Part shown: piece after piece, positions 8,052 through 16,162 of the stretch
Numbering within the stretch: the stretch's first letter is position 1
How the letters are laid out: every line of letters begins with the position of its first letter
Assembly: GCA_020846575.1 (NCBI GenBank)
Contig: JADLDQ010000120.1
Coordinates: forward strand, 1-32,296
Direction of reading: 5' to 3'
Source of the DNA: Burkholderiales bacterium
Lineage (GTDB): Bacteria > Pseudomonadota > Gammaproteobacteria > Burkholderiales > SG8-39
DNA: 32,296 nt
Notes under the pieces: model-generated
The model's database searches: none
Seen by the model: only the letters and a program-made list of their open reading frames with translations
What the model was told of the DNA's origin: nothing
Made by a program: the position numbers and the translations under genes

Positions 8052-8565
8052 ACCACGATCTTCTCCGACGCCCGAATCCAGGCGGAGGGAGGCAGGAAAG
8101 CGCGCTCCAGTGTGTCCAACGGCACGCGCTCGCGCAAACCCGGTACCGGCACGGGCGCTTTACGTGAGGCTGGTCCGGACGCAAGCGGCTGCCACGCGGC
8201 CGCGGCATGCAGCCGGAATCGCATCCAGGGATGCGCAGGCCCCCGGTGCCGCGTGCTCGAGCGAATGCTTGCCGGTGCAGGAATTGTCAGCGTGGCGCAA
8301 GCGTTATCCCGGAACCACTGATGACGCTTTCCGGTCCTTCAGAAACCGCCCGTTGCGTCGTTAGCCGCGACAGTGCGACAAACGGCGCCAGCGCGTGCGA
8401 TCAGGCTTTTCAGGGTCGACCCCAGACGCTAGTATGAGAAGCGTTTCGACACACGCCCTGCGCCATCCGCACGCGATCGCCAAGCCCCTGTACTCGAAGA
8501 TGTTTTGTGACGTATTCGGGAAGCAAGGCATGGCGCGACGGCCGTGACCAGCACGGAGAAGTGAG
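8052..8565. other. 514-bp intergenic region before the 2-oxoacid oxidoreductase genes
   Basis: No gene is recognised. A short palindrome GCATCCAGGGATGC lies at 8221-8234. A weak promoter candidate, TTTTCA (8407-8412) with 17 bp to TAGTAT (8430-8435), matches 4 of 6 in each box and could serve the downstream operon; I treat it as unproven. A good GGAG (8555-8558) precedes the TTG start at 8566. Confidence 0.5.
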
Positions 8566-10461
8566 TTGAAGCCTACGGATATCCACACACCCGATTACTT
8601 CCACAAAGTCGTCGATTGCCAGTGGGCCTGCCCGGCCCACACTCCGGTTCCCGAATACATTCGCCTGATCGCAGCGGGGCGTTATGGCGACGCCTACATG
8701 ATCAACTGGAAGGCCAATGTTTTTCCCGGCATCCTCGGACGCACCTGCGACCGTCCTTGCGAGCCCGCCTGCAGGCGCGCCCGGGTCGAGGAGAACAACG
8801 TGGACGCCGGGGGTGCCGGCGAATCTGCCAGCGGCCAGACCGGAAGCTCCGCCAAGCCGGAACCGGTCGCCATCTGCCGGCTAAAGCGCGTCGCGGCCGA
8901 CTACAAGGACGACATCCGGCCACGCCTGCCCAGGCGCGCTGCGGTAATGAACGGCAAGAAGATCGCTTGCGTGGGCGCAGGCCCCGCCTCGCTCACGGTG
9001 GCGCGCGACCTCGCGCCGCTCGGATACCGCGTGGTGGTGTTCGATCGCGATCCCCGCGCCGGCGGCATGATCTGGTCCCAGATCCCGCGTTTTCGCCTGC
9101 CGATGGAGGTGATCGACGAGGAGGTCGGCTACATCCTCGACCTTGGCGTGGAATTCCGCGGCGGTACCGAGATCCAGAGCATGAAGGCGCTGCTCGCGCA
9201 GGACTGGGACGCCGTTTTCATCGGCTCGGGCGCGCCGCGCGGGCGCGACCTGGACATCCCCGGGCGGCGGGAGGCCGCGAAGAACATCCACATCGGCATC
9301 GACTGGCTCTCGTCGGTTTCCTTCGGCCACGTCGAGCGCATCGGCAGGCGAGTGATCGTGTTGGGCGGAGGCAACACCGCGATGGACTGCTGCCGCACCT
9401 CGCGGCGCCTGGGCGGCGAGGACGTGAAGGTCGTCGTGCGCTCCGGTTTCGAGGAGATGAAGGCATCCCCCTGGGAGAAGGAGGACGCGATGCGCGAGGG
9501 GATTCCCATGCTCAACATGCTCGTGCCCAAGGAATTCACCCACGAAAAGGGGCGGTTGACCGGCGTTCTGTTCGAGAAGGTGAAGGCGGTACACGACGAG
9601 AAGGGACGTCGCAGACTGGTCCCCACGGGCGAGCCCGACCAGCACCTCGAATGCGACGACGTGCTGGTCGCGGTCGGCCAGGAGAACGCCTTTCCCTGGA
9701 TCGAGCGCGATATCGGCATCCGCTTCGACGAGAAGTGGGGTATGCCGGTGGTGGACGAGACGACGATGCAGACGACTCTGGCGCGGGTATTCGTCGGTGG
9801 CGACGCCGCCTTCGGACCGAAGAACATCATCTGGGCAGTCGCGCATGGGCACGACGCGGCCATCTCGATCGACAAGTTCCTGAACGGCGAGGATGTGCGC
9901 GAGCGTCCGGCCCCCACGGTGAACCTGGTGTCGCAGAAGATGGGCATCCACGAGTGGAGCTACGACAACGAGGTCGCCGCCGATCTTCGCTACAAGGTGC
10001 CGCACCGGGATCAGAAGATCGCGCTGAAGGATATCAAGGTCGAGGTGGAACTGGGTTTCGATCCCAAGCTCGGATTCAAGGAGGCGCAGCGCTGCCTCAA
10101 CTGCGACGTTCAGACGGTTTTCAAGCCGAAGCTGTGCATCGAGTTCGACGCCTGTGTCGACATATGTCCGATGGACTGCATCACCTTCACCGCCAACGGC
10201 GAGGAGAAAGAGCTTCGAACCCGCCTGAACGCACCGGCGCGGAACCTCGCTCAGGACCTGTACGTTTCCGACGTGCTGAAGACCGGACTGATCATGGCCA
10301 AGGACGAGGACGTCTGCCTGCACTGCGGGCTGTGCGCCGAGCGCTGCCCGACCGGGGCCTGGGACATGCAGAAATTCTTCCTCGAACTCGCCCATGCCGG
10401 CCCGGCCTGCCGTCCCGGCGTCACGACCAAGACCGCCATACCGGTCAGGAAAGCGGCCTGA
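8566..10461 (+). CDS. korQ: FAD/iron-sulfur NAD(P)-linking subunit of 2-oxoacid oxidoreductase (KorQ-like, GltD fold)
   Basis: 631 aa. The N-terminal domain has the GltD-type cluster motif (DCQWACPAHTPVPEYI with C18, C22; then GRTCDRPCEPAC with C61, C65, C69). FAD- and NAD(P)-binding Rossmann folds follow (IACVGAGPASLTVARDLA; VIVLGGGNTAMDCCR). The C-terminus adds two ferredoxin-type clusters (C524 onward, ending CVDICPMDC; and CLHCGLCAERCPTGAW from C584). This is the layout expected for the subunit passing electrons between the Kor clusters and NAD(P), as described for Azoarcus evansii 2-oxoglutarate:NADP+ oxidoreductase. The start is TTG with GGAG 7 nt upstream. Residues about 78-100 form a Gly/Ser/Ala-rich insertion. 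The symbol is by analogy. Confidence 0.8.
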   Translation: MKPTDIHTPDYFHKVVDCQWACPAHTPVPEYIRLIAAGRYGDAYMINWKANVFPGILGRTCDRPCEPACRRARVEENNVDAGGAGESASGQTGSSAKPEPVAICRLKRVAADYKDDIRPRLPRRAAVMNGKKIACVGAGPASLTVARDLAPLGYRVVVFDRDPRAGGMIWSQIPRFRLPMEVIDEEVGYILDLGVEFRGGTEIQSMKALLAQDWDAVFIGSGAPRGRDLDIPGRREAAKNIHIGIDWLSSVSFGHVERIGRRVIVLGGGNTAMDCCRTSRRLGGEDVKVVVRSGFEEMKASPWEKEDAMREGIPMLNMLVPKEFTHEKGRLTGVLFEKVKAVHDEKGRRRLVPTGEPDQHLECDDVLVAVGQENAFPWIERDIGIRFDEKWGMPVVDETTMQTTLARVFVGGDAAFGPKNIIWAVAHGHDAAISIDKFLNGEDVRERPAPTVNLVSQKMGIHEWSYDNEVAADLRYKVPHRDQKIALKDIKVEVELGFDPKLGFKEAQRCLNCDVQTVFKPKLCIEFDACVDICPMDCITFTANGEEKELRTRLNAPARNLAQDLYVSDVLKTGLIMAKDEDVCLHCGLCAERCPTGAWDMQKFFLELAHAGPACRPGVTTKTAIPVRKAA

Positions 10462-10705
10462 TCGACGATATGCGAGGAGGCGAACGGGTTCGTTCGGCCA
10501 CGGGCGGCCAGTCGTGGATCCGCGCGGTCATGACCGCGCCGCCGGTCGCGCCGGCGCGGCGCAGGCCGCCCCTTGAGCGCGTGGGTCCCGTGCAGTGCGC
10601 GGGCCGGCAGCGACGCCGGCTTCGAGCATTGCGGTTCCTGAGCGTCCCAGGCCGGTGCAGCCCGGGGATGACCCACCTTCTGGAATCACCACCAGAGATC
10701 CGTAG

Positions 10706-12547
10706 ATGAAAAGAATCGAAGCGGTCAACGATTTCGTCGTCAAGTTCGCCAACATCAACGGCTCCGGCTCGGCCTCGGCCAACGAGCTGTTCGCCAAGTC
10801 GTTCATGCGCATGGGCATACCGGTGAGTCCGCGCAACATCTTTCCCTCCAACATCCAGGGCCTGCCCACCTGGTACGAGGTGCGGGTGACAGAGAAGGGA
10901 CACCTCGGGCGGCGCGGGGGCGTGGACCTGATGGTCGCCATGAACCCGCAGACCTGGAACTCGGACCTGGAGGAGATCGAACCCGGGGGCTATCTCTTCT
11001 ACGACAACACCCGATCGATACCGGCATCCCGGTTCCGTGACAACATCAACGTCATCGGCATGCCGCTCACCGAGATCTGCAATTCCACCTACACGGACGC
11101 CCGCGAGCGGCAGCTGTTCAAGAACATCATCTACGTGGGCGCGCTTTCGGCGATGATGGATATCGACCCGGAAGCGATCGCGGAGCTGATCGGCGAGCAG
11201 TATCGGGGCAAGGAGAAGCTGCTCAAACCCAATCTCAATGCCTTGCAGATGGGGCGCAACTACGCCCAGGAGAAGCTGACAGGGCAGCTCGGCCTGAAAG
11301 CGCGCCGCGCCGACGCGGTGGGCGACAGGATCTTCATCGACGGCAACTCGGCCGCCGCGCTCGGATGCGTGTATGGCGGCGCGACGGTCTGCGCCTGGTA
11401 CCCCCTCACACCCTCCTCGTCGCTCGCAGAGGCGTTTCAGCGCTACTGCTCCCGGCTGCGGGTCGATAAGGAAACCGGCCGCAACAAGTTCGCGATCGTG
11501 CAGGCGGAGGACGAGCTCGCCTCGATCGGCATGGTGGTGGGAGCGGGCTGGAACGGCGCGCGCGCGTTCACCGCGACCTCCGGTCCGGGTATCTCGCTGA
11601 TGCAGGAGTTCATCGGGCTGGCTTACTTCGCCGAGGTCCCGGCGACCATCATCGACGTACAGCGCGGCGGCCCGTCGACAGGCATGCCCACGCGCACCCA
11701 GCAGTCCGACGTGCTCTGCTGCGCCTACGCTTCCCACGGCGACACCAAGCACGTGCTTCTCTTCCCGGAGGATCCGGCCGAGTGTTTCGAATTTGCGGCC
11801 GCCGCGCTGGACCTTGCCGACCGGCTTCAGACGCCGGTGTTCGTGATGAGCGACCTGGACATCGGCATGAACCAGCGGCTGTGCAGACCGCTCCAGTGGG
11901 ACGACAGCCGCGCCCACGACCGCGGCAAGGTGATGATCCGGGAGGAACTCGAGGCGGGCTGCGAATTCGGACGTTACCTCGACGTGGACGGCGACGGCAT
12001 AACGTACCGGACCTATCCGGGCACACACTCGACCAGGGGTTCCTACTTCACGCGCGGCACCACCAAGGACCGCTACGCGCGCTACTCGGAGCAAGGACCG
12101 GATTACATCGATAACGTGCAGCGGCTGCTCAAGAAGTTCGAGACCGCCAAGTCCCTGGTGCCCAGGCCCGTGCTGACCCCGTCCAGGCGGCCGGCGCGTT
12201 TCGGCGTGATCCACTATGGGTCCACCGGTCCGGCCATGCACGAGGCGCTGGAGGCGCTCGCCGAGATGAACGTCCACGTGAACGCCCTGCGCGTGCGGGC
12301 ATTTCCGTTCCAGGACGAGATCGCCGAATTCGTCGCCGCGCATTCGAAGGTGTTCGTGATCGAGCAGAACCGCGACGCACAGCTGAAGTCGCTGCTGGTC
12401 AACGAAGCCGGTATCGGCCCGGCGAACCTGATCTCGCTGCTGCACTACGACGGCACCCCGATCACCGCGCGCTTCATCACGCGGGAGATCTCGCAGATCG
12501 CCGCCGCGCTCAACGTGCGCCCGATCAAGAAAGACAAGGCGGCGTGA
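10706..12547 (+). CDS. korA: 2-oxoacid:acceptor oxidoreductase, fused gamma-alpha subunit (KorA-like)
   Basis: 613 aa. The first roughly 190 residues form a gamma domain (FANINGSGSASANELFAKSF near the start). It is joined to the alpha subunit's pyrimidine-binding domain, marked by AWYPLTPSSSLAEAF (YPLTPSS at 232-238) and EDELASIGMVVGAGWNGARA, then a C-terminal domain (FGVIHYGSTGPAMHEALEAL). With the beta subunit it would decarboxylate a 2-oxoacid to the acyl-CoA with TPP and iron-sulfur clusters. 2-Oxoglutarate is inferred from similarity to KorA; branched-chain 2-oxoacids or pyruvate remain possible. The Shine-Dalgarno sequence is weak. It lies 244 bp after the korQ-like gene on the same strand. 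Confidence 0.85.
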   Translation: MKRIEAVNDFVVKFANINGSGSASANELFAKSFMRMGIPVSPRNIFPSNIQGLPTWYEVRVTEKGHLGRRGGVDLMVAMNPQTWNSDLEEIEPGGYLFYDNTRSIPASRFRDNINVIGMPLTEICNSTYTDARERQLFKNIIYVGALSAMMDIDPEAIAELIGEQYRGKEKLLKPNLNALQMGRNYAQEKLTGQLGLKARRADAVGDRIFIDGNSAAALGCVYGGATVCAWYPLTPSSSLAEAFQRYCSRLRVDKETGRNKFAIVQAEDELASIGMVVGAGWNGARAFTATSGPGISLMQEFIGLAYFAEVPATIIDVQRGGPSTGMPTRTQQSDVLCCAYASHGDTKHVLLFPEDPAECFEFAAAALDLADRLQTPVFVMSDLDIGMNQRLCRPLQWDDSRAHDRGKVMIREELEAGCEFGRYLDVDGDGITYRTYPGTHSTRGSYFTRGTTKDRYARYSEQGPDYIDNVQRLLKKFETAKSLVPRPVLTPSRRPARFGVIHYGSTGPAMHEALEALAEMNVHVNALRVRAFPFQDEIAEFVAAHSKVFVIEQNRDAQLKSLLVNEAGIGPANLISLLHYDGTPITARFITREISQIAAALNVRPIKKDKAA

Positions 12548-12645
12548 GCCCGACGCGCCGCCTCGAGGGCGAGTTCCCCGGCGGGCTGTGCCAGGGCAGT
12601 GCCAGGGCAGCCCAGCGAGCATGCCGGGCCGTCCCAGGCGCGACG

Positions 12646-12667
12646 CCTTTTTCGCGAAGCGACAAGG
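12646..12667. repeat. Degenerate palindromic intergenic element (copy 1)
   Basis: It contains TCGCGAAGCGACAAGG (12652-12667), identical to 28000-28015 inside the perfect 15-bp palindrome near the right end of the window. Its left arm CCTTTTTCGC pairs imperfectly with GCGACAAGG. It sits between the korA-like and korB-like genes, 48 bp before the korB start. Confidence 0.5.
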
Positions 12668-12715
12668 TGCTCCAATGAGCGCCCGGTGCACGAACAGACC
12701 GAAGGAAAGACCGCG

Positions 12716-13771
12716 ATGACCTACCTCGCCAAGCCCAGGCTTCATCACCCCGCGCTGCCGGTCAACAAGCTCGGCTACACGCGCCGCGACTACGAGGGAA
12801 AGGTCTCCACCTTGTGCGCGGGATGCGGACACGACTCGATTTCGGCCGCGATCATCCAGGCCTGCTGGGAGCTGGACCTGGAGCCGCACCGGCTCGCCAA
12901 GCTCTCGGGTATCGGCTGCAGTTCCAAGACGCCCGACTACTTCCTGGGCAATTCGCACGGCTTCAACGCGGTGCACGGGCGCATGCCCTCGGTGGCGACC
13001 GGCGCGAACCTCGCCAACCGCGACCTCGTCTACCTGGGCGTGTCGGGGGACGGCGATTCGGCGTCGATCGGCATAGGCCAGTTCGCCCACGTGATGCGCC
13101 GTGGCCTGAACATGACCTACATCGTCGAGAACAACGGCGTCTACGGACTCACCAAGGGACAGTTCTCGGCGACCGCCGACCGGGGGTCGAAGTCCAAGCG
13201 CGGCGCGGTCAACGCGGATTCCCCGATCGACCTGGTTTCGCTGGCGCTTCAGCTCGGCGCCACCTTCGTCGCGAGAAGTTTCTCGGGCGACAAGCGCCAG
13301 CTCGTGCCGCTCATCAAGGCGGCGCTCGCGCACCGCGGCGCCGCGCTCATCGACGTCATCAGCCCGTGCGTGGCGTTCAACAACCATGCCGGCAGCACCA
13401 AGAGCTACGACTACGTGCGCGAACACAACACGGCGGTGAACCGGCTGGATTTCTGGCCCTCCCGGGACGCCATCACGGTGAACTACGGCGAGGGCGAGGC
13501 GATCGACGTCCTGCAGCACGACGGCTCGGTCCTGCGCCTGTGCAAGACCCATGCGGAATACGACCCGACCGAGCGCCTGGCGGCGATGGACCTCATCGCG
13601 CGGCACCAGGCGAAGGGGGAACTCCTCACCGGCCTGCTGTACCTGGATCCGGGTGCGGAAGATCTGCACCAGCATCTGAACACGGTGGCGGTTCCGCTCA
13701 ATTCCCTGGGCACGGCCGATCTGTGCCCGGGCTCCCAGATCCTCGAGAGAATCAACGCCTCGCTGCGCTAG
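12716..13771 (+). CDS. korB: 2-oxoacid:ferredoxin oxidoreductase, TPP-binding beta subunit (KorB-like)
   Basis: 351 aa. It carries thiamine diphosphate and one [4Fe-4S] cluster. Four cysteines at family positions are seen: CAGC (C34, C37), GIGCSS (C68) and SPCVAFNN (C218). The TPP/Mg motif is GDGDSASIGIGQF at about residue 111, followed by ENNGVYGLTKGQ. ATG 12716 is chosen because AAGGAAAG lies 7-14 nt upstream and the conserved sequence starts soon after. A longer reading from 12599 would add 39 atypical residues. It is the third gene of the Kor-like set. The C-terminal part (RLAAMDLIARHQAKGELLTG) matches the family's end region. Confidence 0.9.
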   Translation: MTYLAKPRLHHPALPVNKLGYTRRDYEGKVSTLCAGCGHDSISAAIIQACWELDLEPHRLAKLSGIGCSSKTPDYFLGNSHGFNAVHGRMPSVATGANLANRDLVYLGVSGDGDSASIGIGQFAHVMRRGLNMTYIVENNGVYGLTKGQFSATADRGSKSKRGAVNADSPIDLVSLALQLGATFVARSFSGDKRQLVPLIKAALAHRGAALIDVISPCVAFNNHAGSTKSYDYVREHNTAVNRLDFWPSRDAITVNYGEGEAIDVLQHDGSVLRLCKTHAEYDPTERLAAMDLIARHQAKGELLTGLLYLDPGAEDLHQHLNTVAVPLNSLGTADLCPGSQILERINASLR

Positions 13772-13939
13772 GCGGCGCCGCCGGCCGCGGTCGCGGCCTG
13801 AAGGGCGGAGTCTGCCCGCCCGCGCACGAGGCGCAGGGCAGCGGCCGGCTTTCTCCCGCCTGAGTCCGGCCGCACGGCTCCTCGACGCCCTGTCAGAATG
13901 GCCCCCCGCCGCGCGAGCGCGGTGAACGAGGAGCCACGC

Positions 13940-15148
13940 ATGCACGACGACACCAGGACCGTCCACGCCGGCCGCCATCCGCAGCGGCACCACGGCATGG
14001 TGAATCCCCCCGTGTACCACGCCTCCACGGTGCTCTGCGCTTCCATGGCCGAATGGGAGCGCAAGCGGCGCGACTGGGTGGAGGAAGCCCCGGGGGTCTA
14101 TCACTACGGCCGGCACGGAACACCCACAACGGAGGCGCTGCAAGAGGCCGTCGCCGAGCTGGAGGGCGGCTACCGCACGCTGATCTACCCGTCGGGCCTG
14201 GCCGCCTGCGCGGGGGCGATCCTTTCCTGCGTTTGCGCGGGCGACCACCTGCTGGTGACCGACAGCGTGTACGGACCGACGCGCAGTTTCGCCTCGCGCT
14301 TCCTTGCCCGCTTCGGCGTCGAAACCACCTTCTTCGACCCGCTTGTGGGCGCCGGCATCGAGGCGCTGTTCCGGCCGAACACACGCGCGGTGTACCTCGA
14401 GTCGCCGGGATCGCTCACCCTGGAAGTGCAGGACGTGCCCGCGATCGCAACGCTGGCGCGCGCGCGCGGCGCGCGGGTCATCATCGACAACACCTGGGCG
14501 ACGCCGCTGTACTTCAAGCCGTTCCGGCACGGCGTGGACTTCTCGGTGCACTCCGGCACCAAGTACGTGGTGGGACATTCGGACGCGCTCATGGGGCTGG
14601 TGACGGTCGGCCGCGACGCGTGGCCGCTGCTCAAGGCCACGACTTTCGGCCTGGGCCAGACGGCCGGCCCAGACGACGTCTACCTCGCCCAGCGCGGGCT
14701 TCGCACGCTGGCGGTGCGCATGCGCCAGCACTGGACCTCGGGGCTGGTTCTTGCGGACTGGTTCGCGCGCCAACCCGAGGTCGAGCGGGTGATCCATCCA
14801 GCGCGCCCGCAGGATCCGGGGAACGCGCTCTGGAAGCGCGATTTTCTGGGGGCCTGCGGGTTGTTCAGCGTTCTGCTCAAACCGGTCCCGCAGGCGGCGT
14901 TCGCGGCATTCGTGGACGCACTCGCGCTGTTCGGGATTGGAGCGTCCTGGGGTGGCTACGAAAGTCTGATCGTCCCGTTCGACCTCACCGAGATCCGAAC
15001 CGCTACCCGCTGGGAGCATCCCGGGCAGTGCTTTCGCATCCACGCCGGGCTCGAGGATGCGGGCGACCTCTGCCGGGACCTCGAGTCGGGATTCGAGGCC
15101 ATGCGCGCCCGGGTACGAACCCTGGGTGCGGCTCCGGCAGGGGGGTAG
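13940..15148 (+). CDS. metC: Cystathionine beta-lyase (PLP-dependent trans-sulfuration enzyme)
   Basis: 402 aa, full length for the Cys/Met metabolism PLP family. It converts cystathionine to homocysteine, pyruvate and ammonia in methionine synthesis. The PLP lysine is K208 in HSGTKYVVGHSD, the MetC-type form of the motif. Other family signatures are NPPVYHASTVLCAS near the N-terminus, YGRHGTPTTEALQEAVAELE, and the C-terminal SWGGYESLI and HPGQCFRIHAGLED. ATG 13940 has GAGGAG 6 nt upstream; an upstream in-frame start at 13898 is less likely. It lies downstream of korB but is separated by 168 bp, with no evidence of a shared function. Confidence 0.93.
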   Translation: MHDDTRTVHAGRHPQRHHGMVNPPVYHASTVLCASMAEWERKRRDWVEEAPGVYHYGRHGTPTTEALQEAVAELEGGYRTLIYPSGLAACAGAILSCVCAGDHLLVTDSVYGPTRSFASRFLARFGVETTFFDPLVGAGIEALFRPNTRAVYLESPGSLTLEVQDVPAIATLARARGARVIIDNTWATPLYFKPFRHGVDFSVHSGTKYVVGHSDALMGLVTVGRDAWPLLKATTFGLGQTAGPDDVYLAQRGLRTLAVRMRQHWTSGLVLADWFARQPEVERVIHPARPQDPGNALWKRDFLGACGLFSVLLKPVPQAAFAAFVDALALFGIGASWGGYESLIVPFDLTEIRTATRWEHPGQCFRIHAGLEDAGDLCRDLESGFEAMRARVRTLGAAPAGG

Positions 15149-15350
15149 CGTCGTGGGCTGTCCGGTGCGAGCCGAACGCAGCGTTCCAGGCGGCGCCGTG
15201 CATCACCGCCGGTCGTGCGGCGCTCACCCTGTCTGCGGGGCACCATGACGAGGTTCGGCACGGAAAATCTGCGCTCGTCGATGCGGTCGTCCGCCGGCGG
15301 CGGGAGGCATCGAAATCCATCCGGGCGCTGGCCGTGTCCCCGCGCGGCCC

Positions 15351-15471
15351 GGAACAGCGTCCGTGCGGCAGCGGCGGGAAACGAGCGTGCGGTGCATGAG
15401 GGAAATGCGTTGTCGGTAGCCACGGAAAACGAGTGTCCGGCGCACGGGGAAGGGATCGCCCCGCTGCCCCG
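15351..15471. repeat. Five degenerate tandem copies of a 24-bp repeat
   Basis: Five units begin GGAA or GGGAA: 15351-15374, then (after one extra base) 15376-15399, 15400-15423, 15424-15447 and 15448-15471. They share a GGAAA-CG-GTG-CGG-GCA core but have diverged. Because 24 is a multiple of three, the minus strand reads as an 8-residue peptide period (such as PRAPDTRF, PWLPTTHF, PHAPHARF). I see no sign that it is translated. The repeat occupies most of the 391-bp gap between metC and the lipoprotein gene, which holds nothing else recognisable. Confidence 0.7.
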
Positions 15472-15539
15472 GGATCGCACATCGCTCCCGCAGGCGCCGG
15501 GCGATATCATTCGATGCGGACCGGTCTCGATATGAACCC

Positions 15540-15929
15540 ATGAAACGCAAGCGCTCGCTCAGCATGAAGGGCCAGGTCATCTCGCGGTGCTACCGGCTAT
15601 CTGCGGCGGCGCTGCTGGGCGCCCTGCTCGCGGGTTGCGGCGGTCTGGGGGTGCGCTACCAGGGCGGCTCCGCGATCAGCTCCGGGCAGGTGGTTGCGGG
15701 TGGCAGCTACCGCGGCGCGAGCATCTCGATCGGCGGCGACAGCCGGATCGTCGCGGGGGTCGTAATCGCGGTGATGCTGGCAGAAGGGGTGCGCTACTAC
15801 AGCAGGGCCTCCGACGGCAGCATGACGCTGCTGCCGCGTGGTTCGGAACTCGACCCTGCGCGACGGATCAGCGAGCAGGACTGCACGCGTCCGATCGCCA
15901 TCGACGGCGGCAACCTGAAATGCCGTTGA
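15540..15929 (+). CDS. Small glycine-rich predicted lipoprotein of unknown function
   Basis: 129 aa. A basic N-terminus and hydrophobic core lead to a lipobox LLAGC (lipidated cysteine C33), predicting an outer-membrane or periplasmic lipoprotein. If translation starts at the internal ATG at 15564 the signal would be 24 residues, closer to normal. The mature part is Gly/Ser-rich (GGSYRGASISIGGDSRI), then a hydrophobic stretch (VAGVVIAVMLAEG), then a tail with two cysteines that might form a disulfide. I recognise no family. Ribosome-binding sites are poor for both starts. It is flanked by metC and xerD on the same strand. Confidence 0.6.
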   Translation: MKRKRSLSMKGQVISRCYRLSAAALLGALLAGCGGLGVRYQGGSAISSGQVVAGGSYRGASISIGGDSRIVAGVVIAVMLAEGVRYYSRASDGSMTLLPRGSELDPARRISEQDCTRPIAIDGGNLKCR

Positions 15930-16162
15930 GTCCGCTGGCGACCCGCGACGCTCGCTCGCGGGCGACACCGGCTCGGGGACGGGGCGTCCCGCCGCAGGAG
16001 GCGATGCGCAGGGTCTCGGTGCGGCGGTTGCGGTGCATCGGCGCATCGGCGCGCGCTGCGCGCCGTCCGTGACGAAACCGCGCCGGACGCGGGTTCGATC
16101 GTTCAGTGCGCTCGCGCGATGCCTTCGATCCCGCTCCGCCGCCTGAAGCCGCACGGTTGCGT

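Noticed and set aside
8107..8437. Short plus-strand frames in the gap before the korQ-like gene
   Set aside because: They are Arg/Pro/Ala-rich with no ribosome sites, no domains and overlapping frames, consistent with non-coding GC-rich DNA.
10445..15043. A 1,532-codon open frame on the minus strand opposite korA, korB and metC
   Set aside because: It is antisense to three well-supported genes. Its translation is His/Arg/Asp/Val-rich without domains, the usual shadow of GC-rich codon bias.
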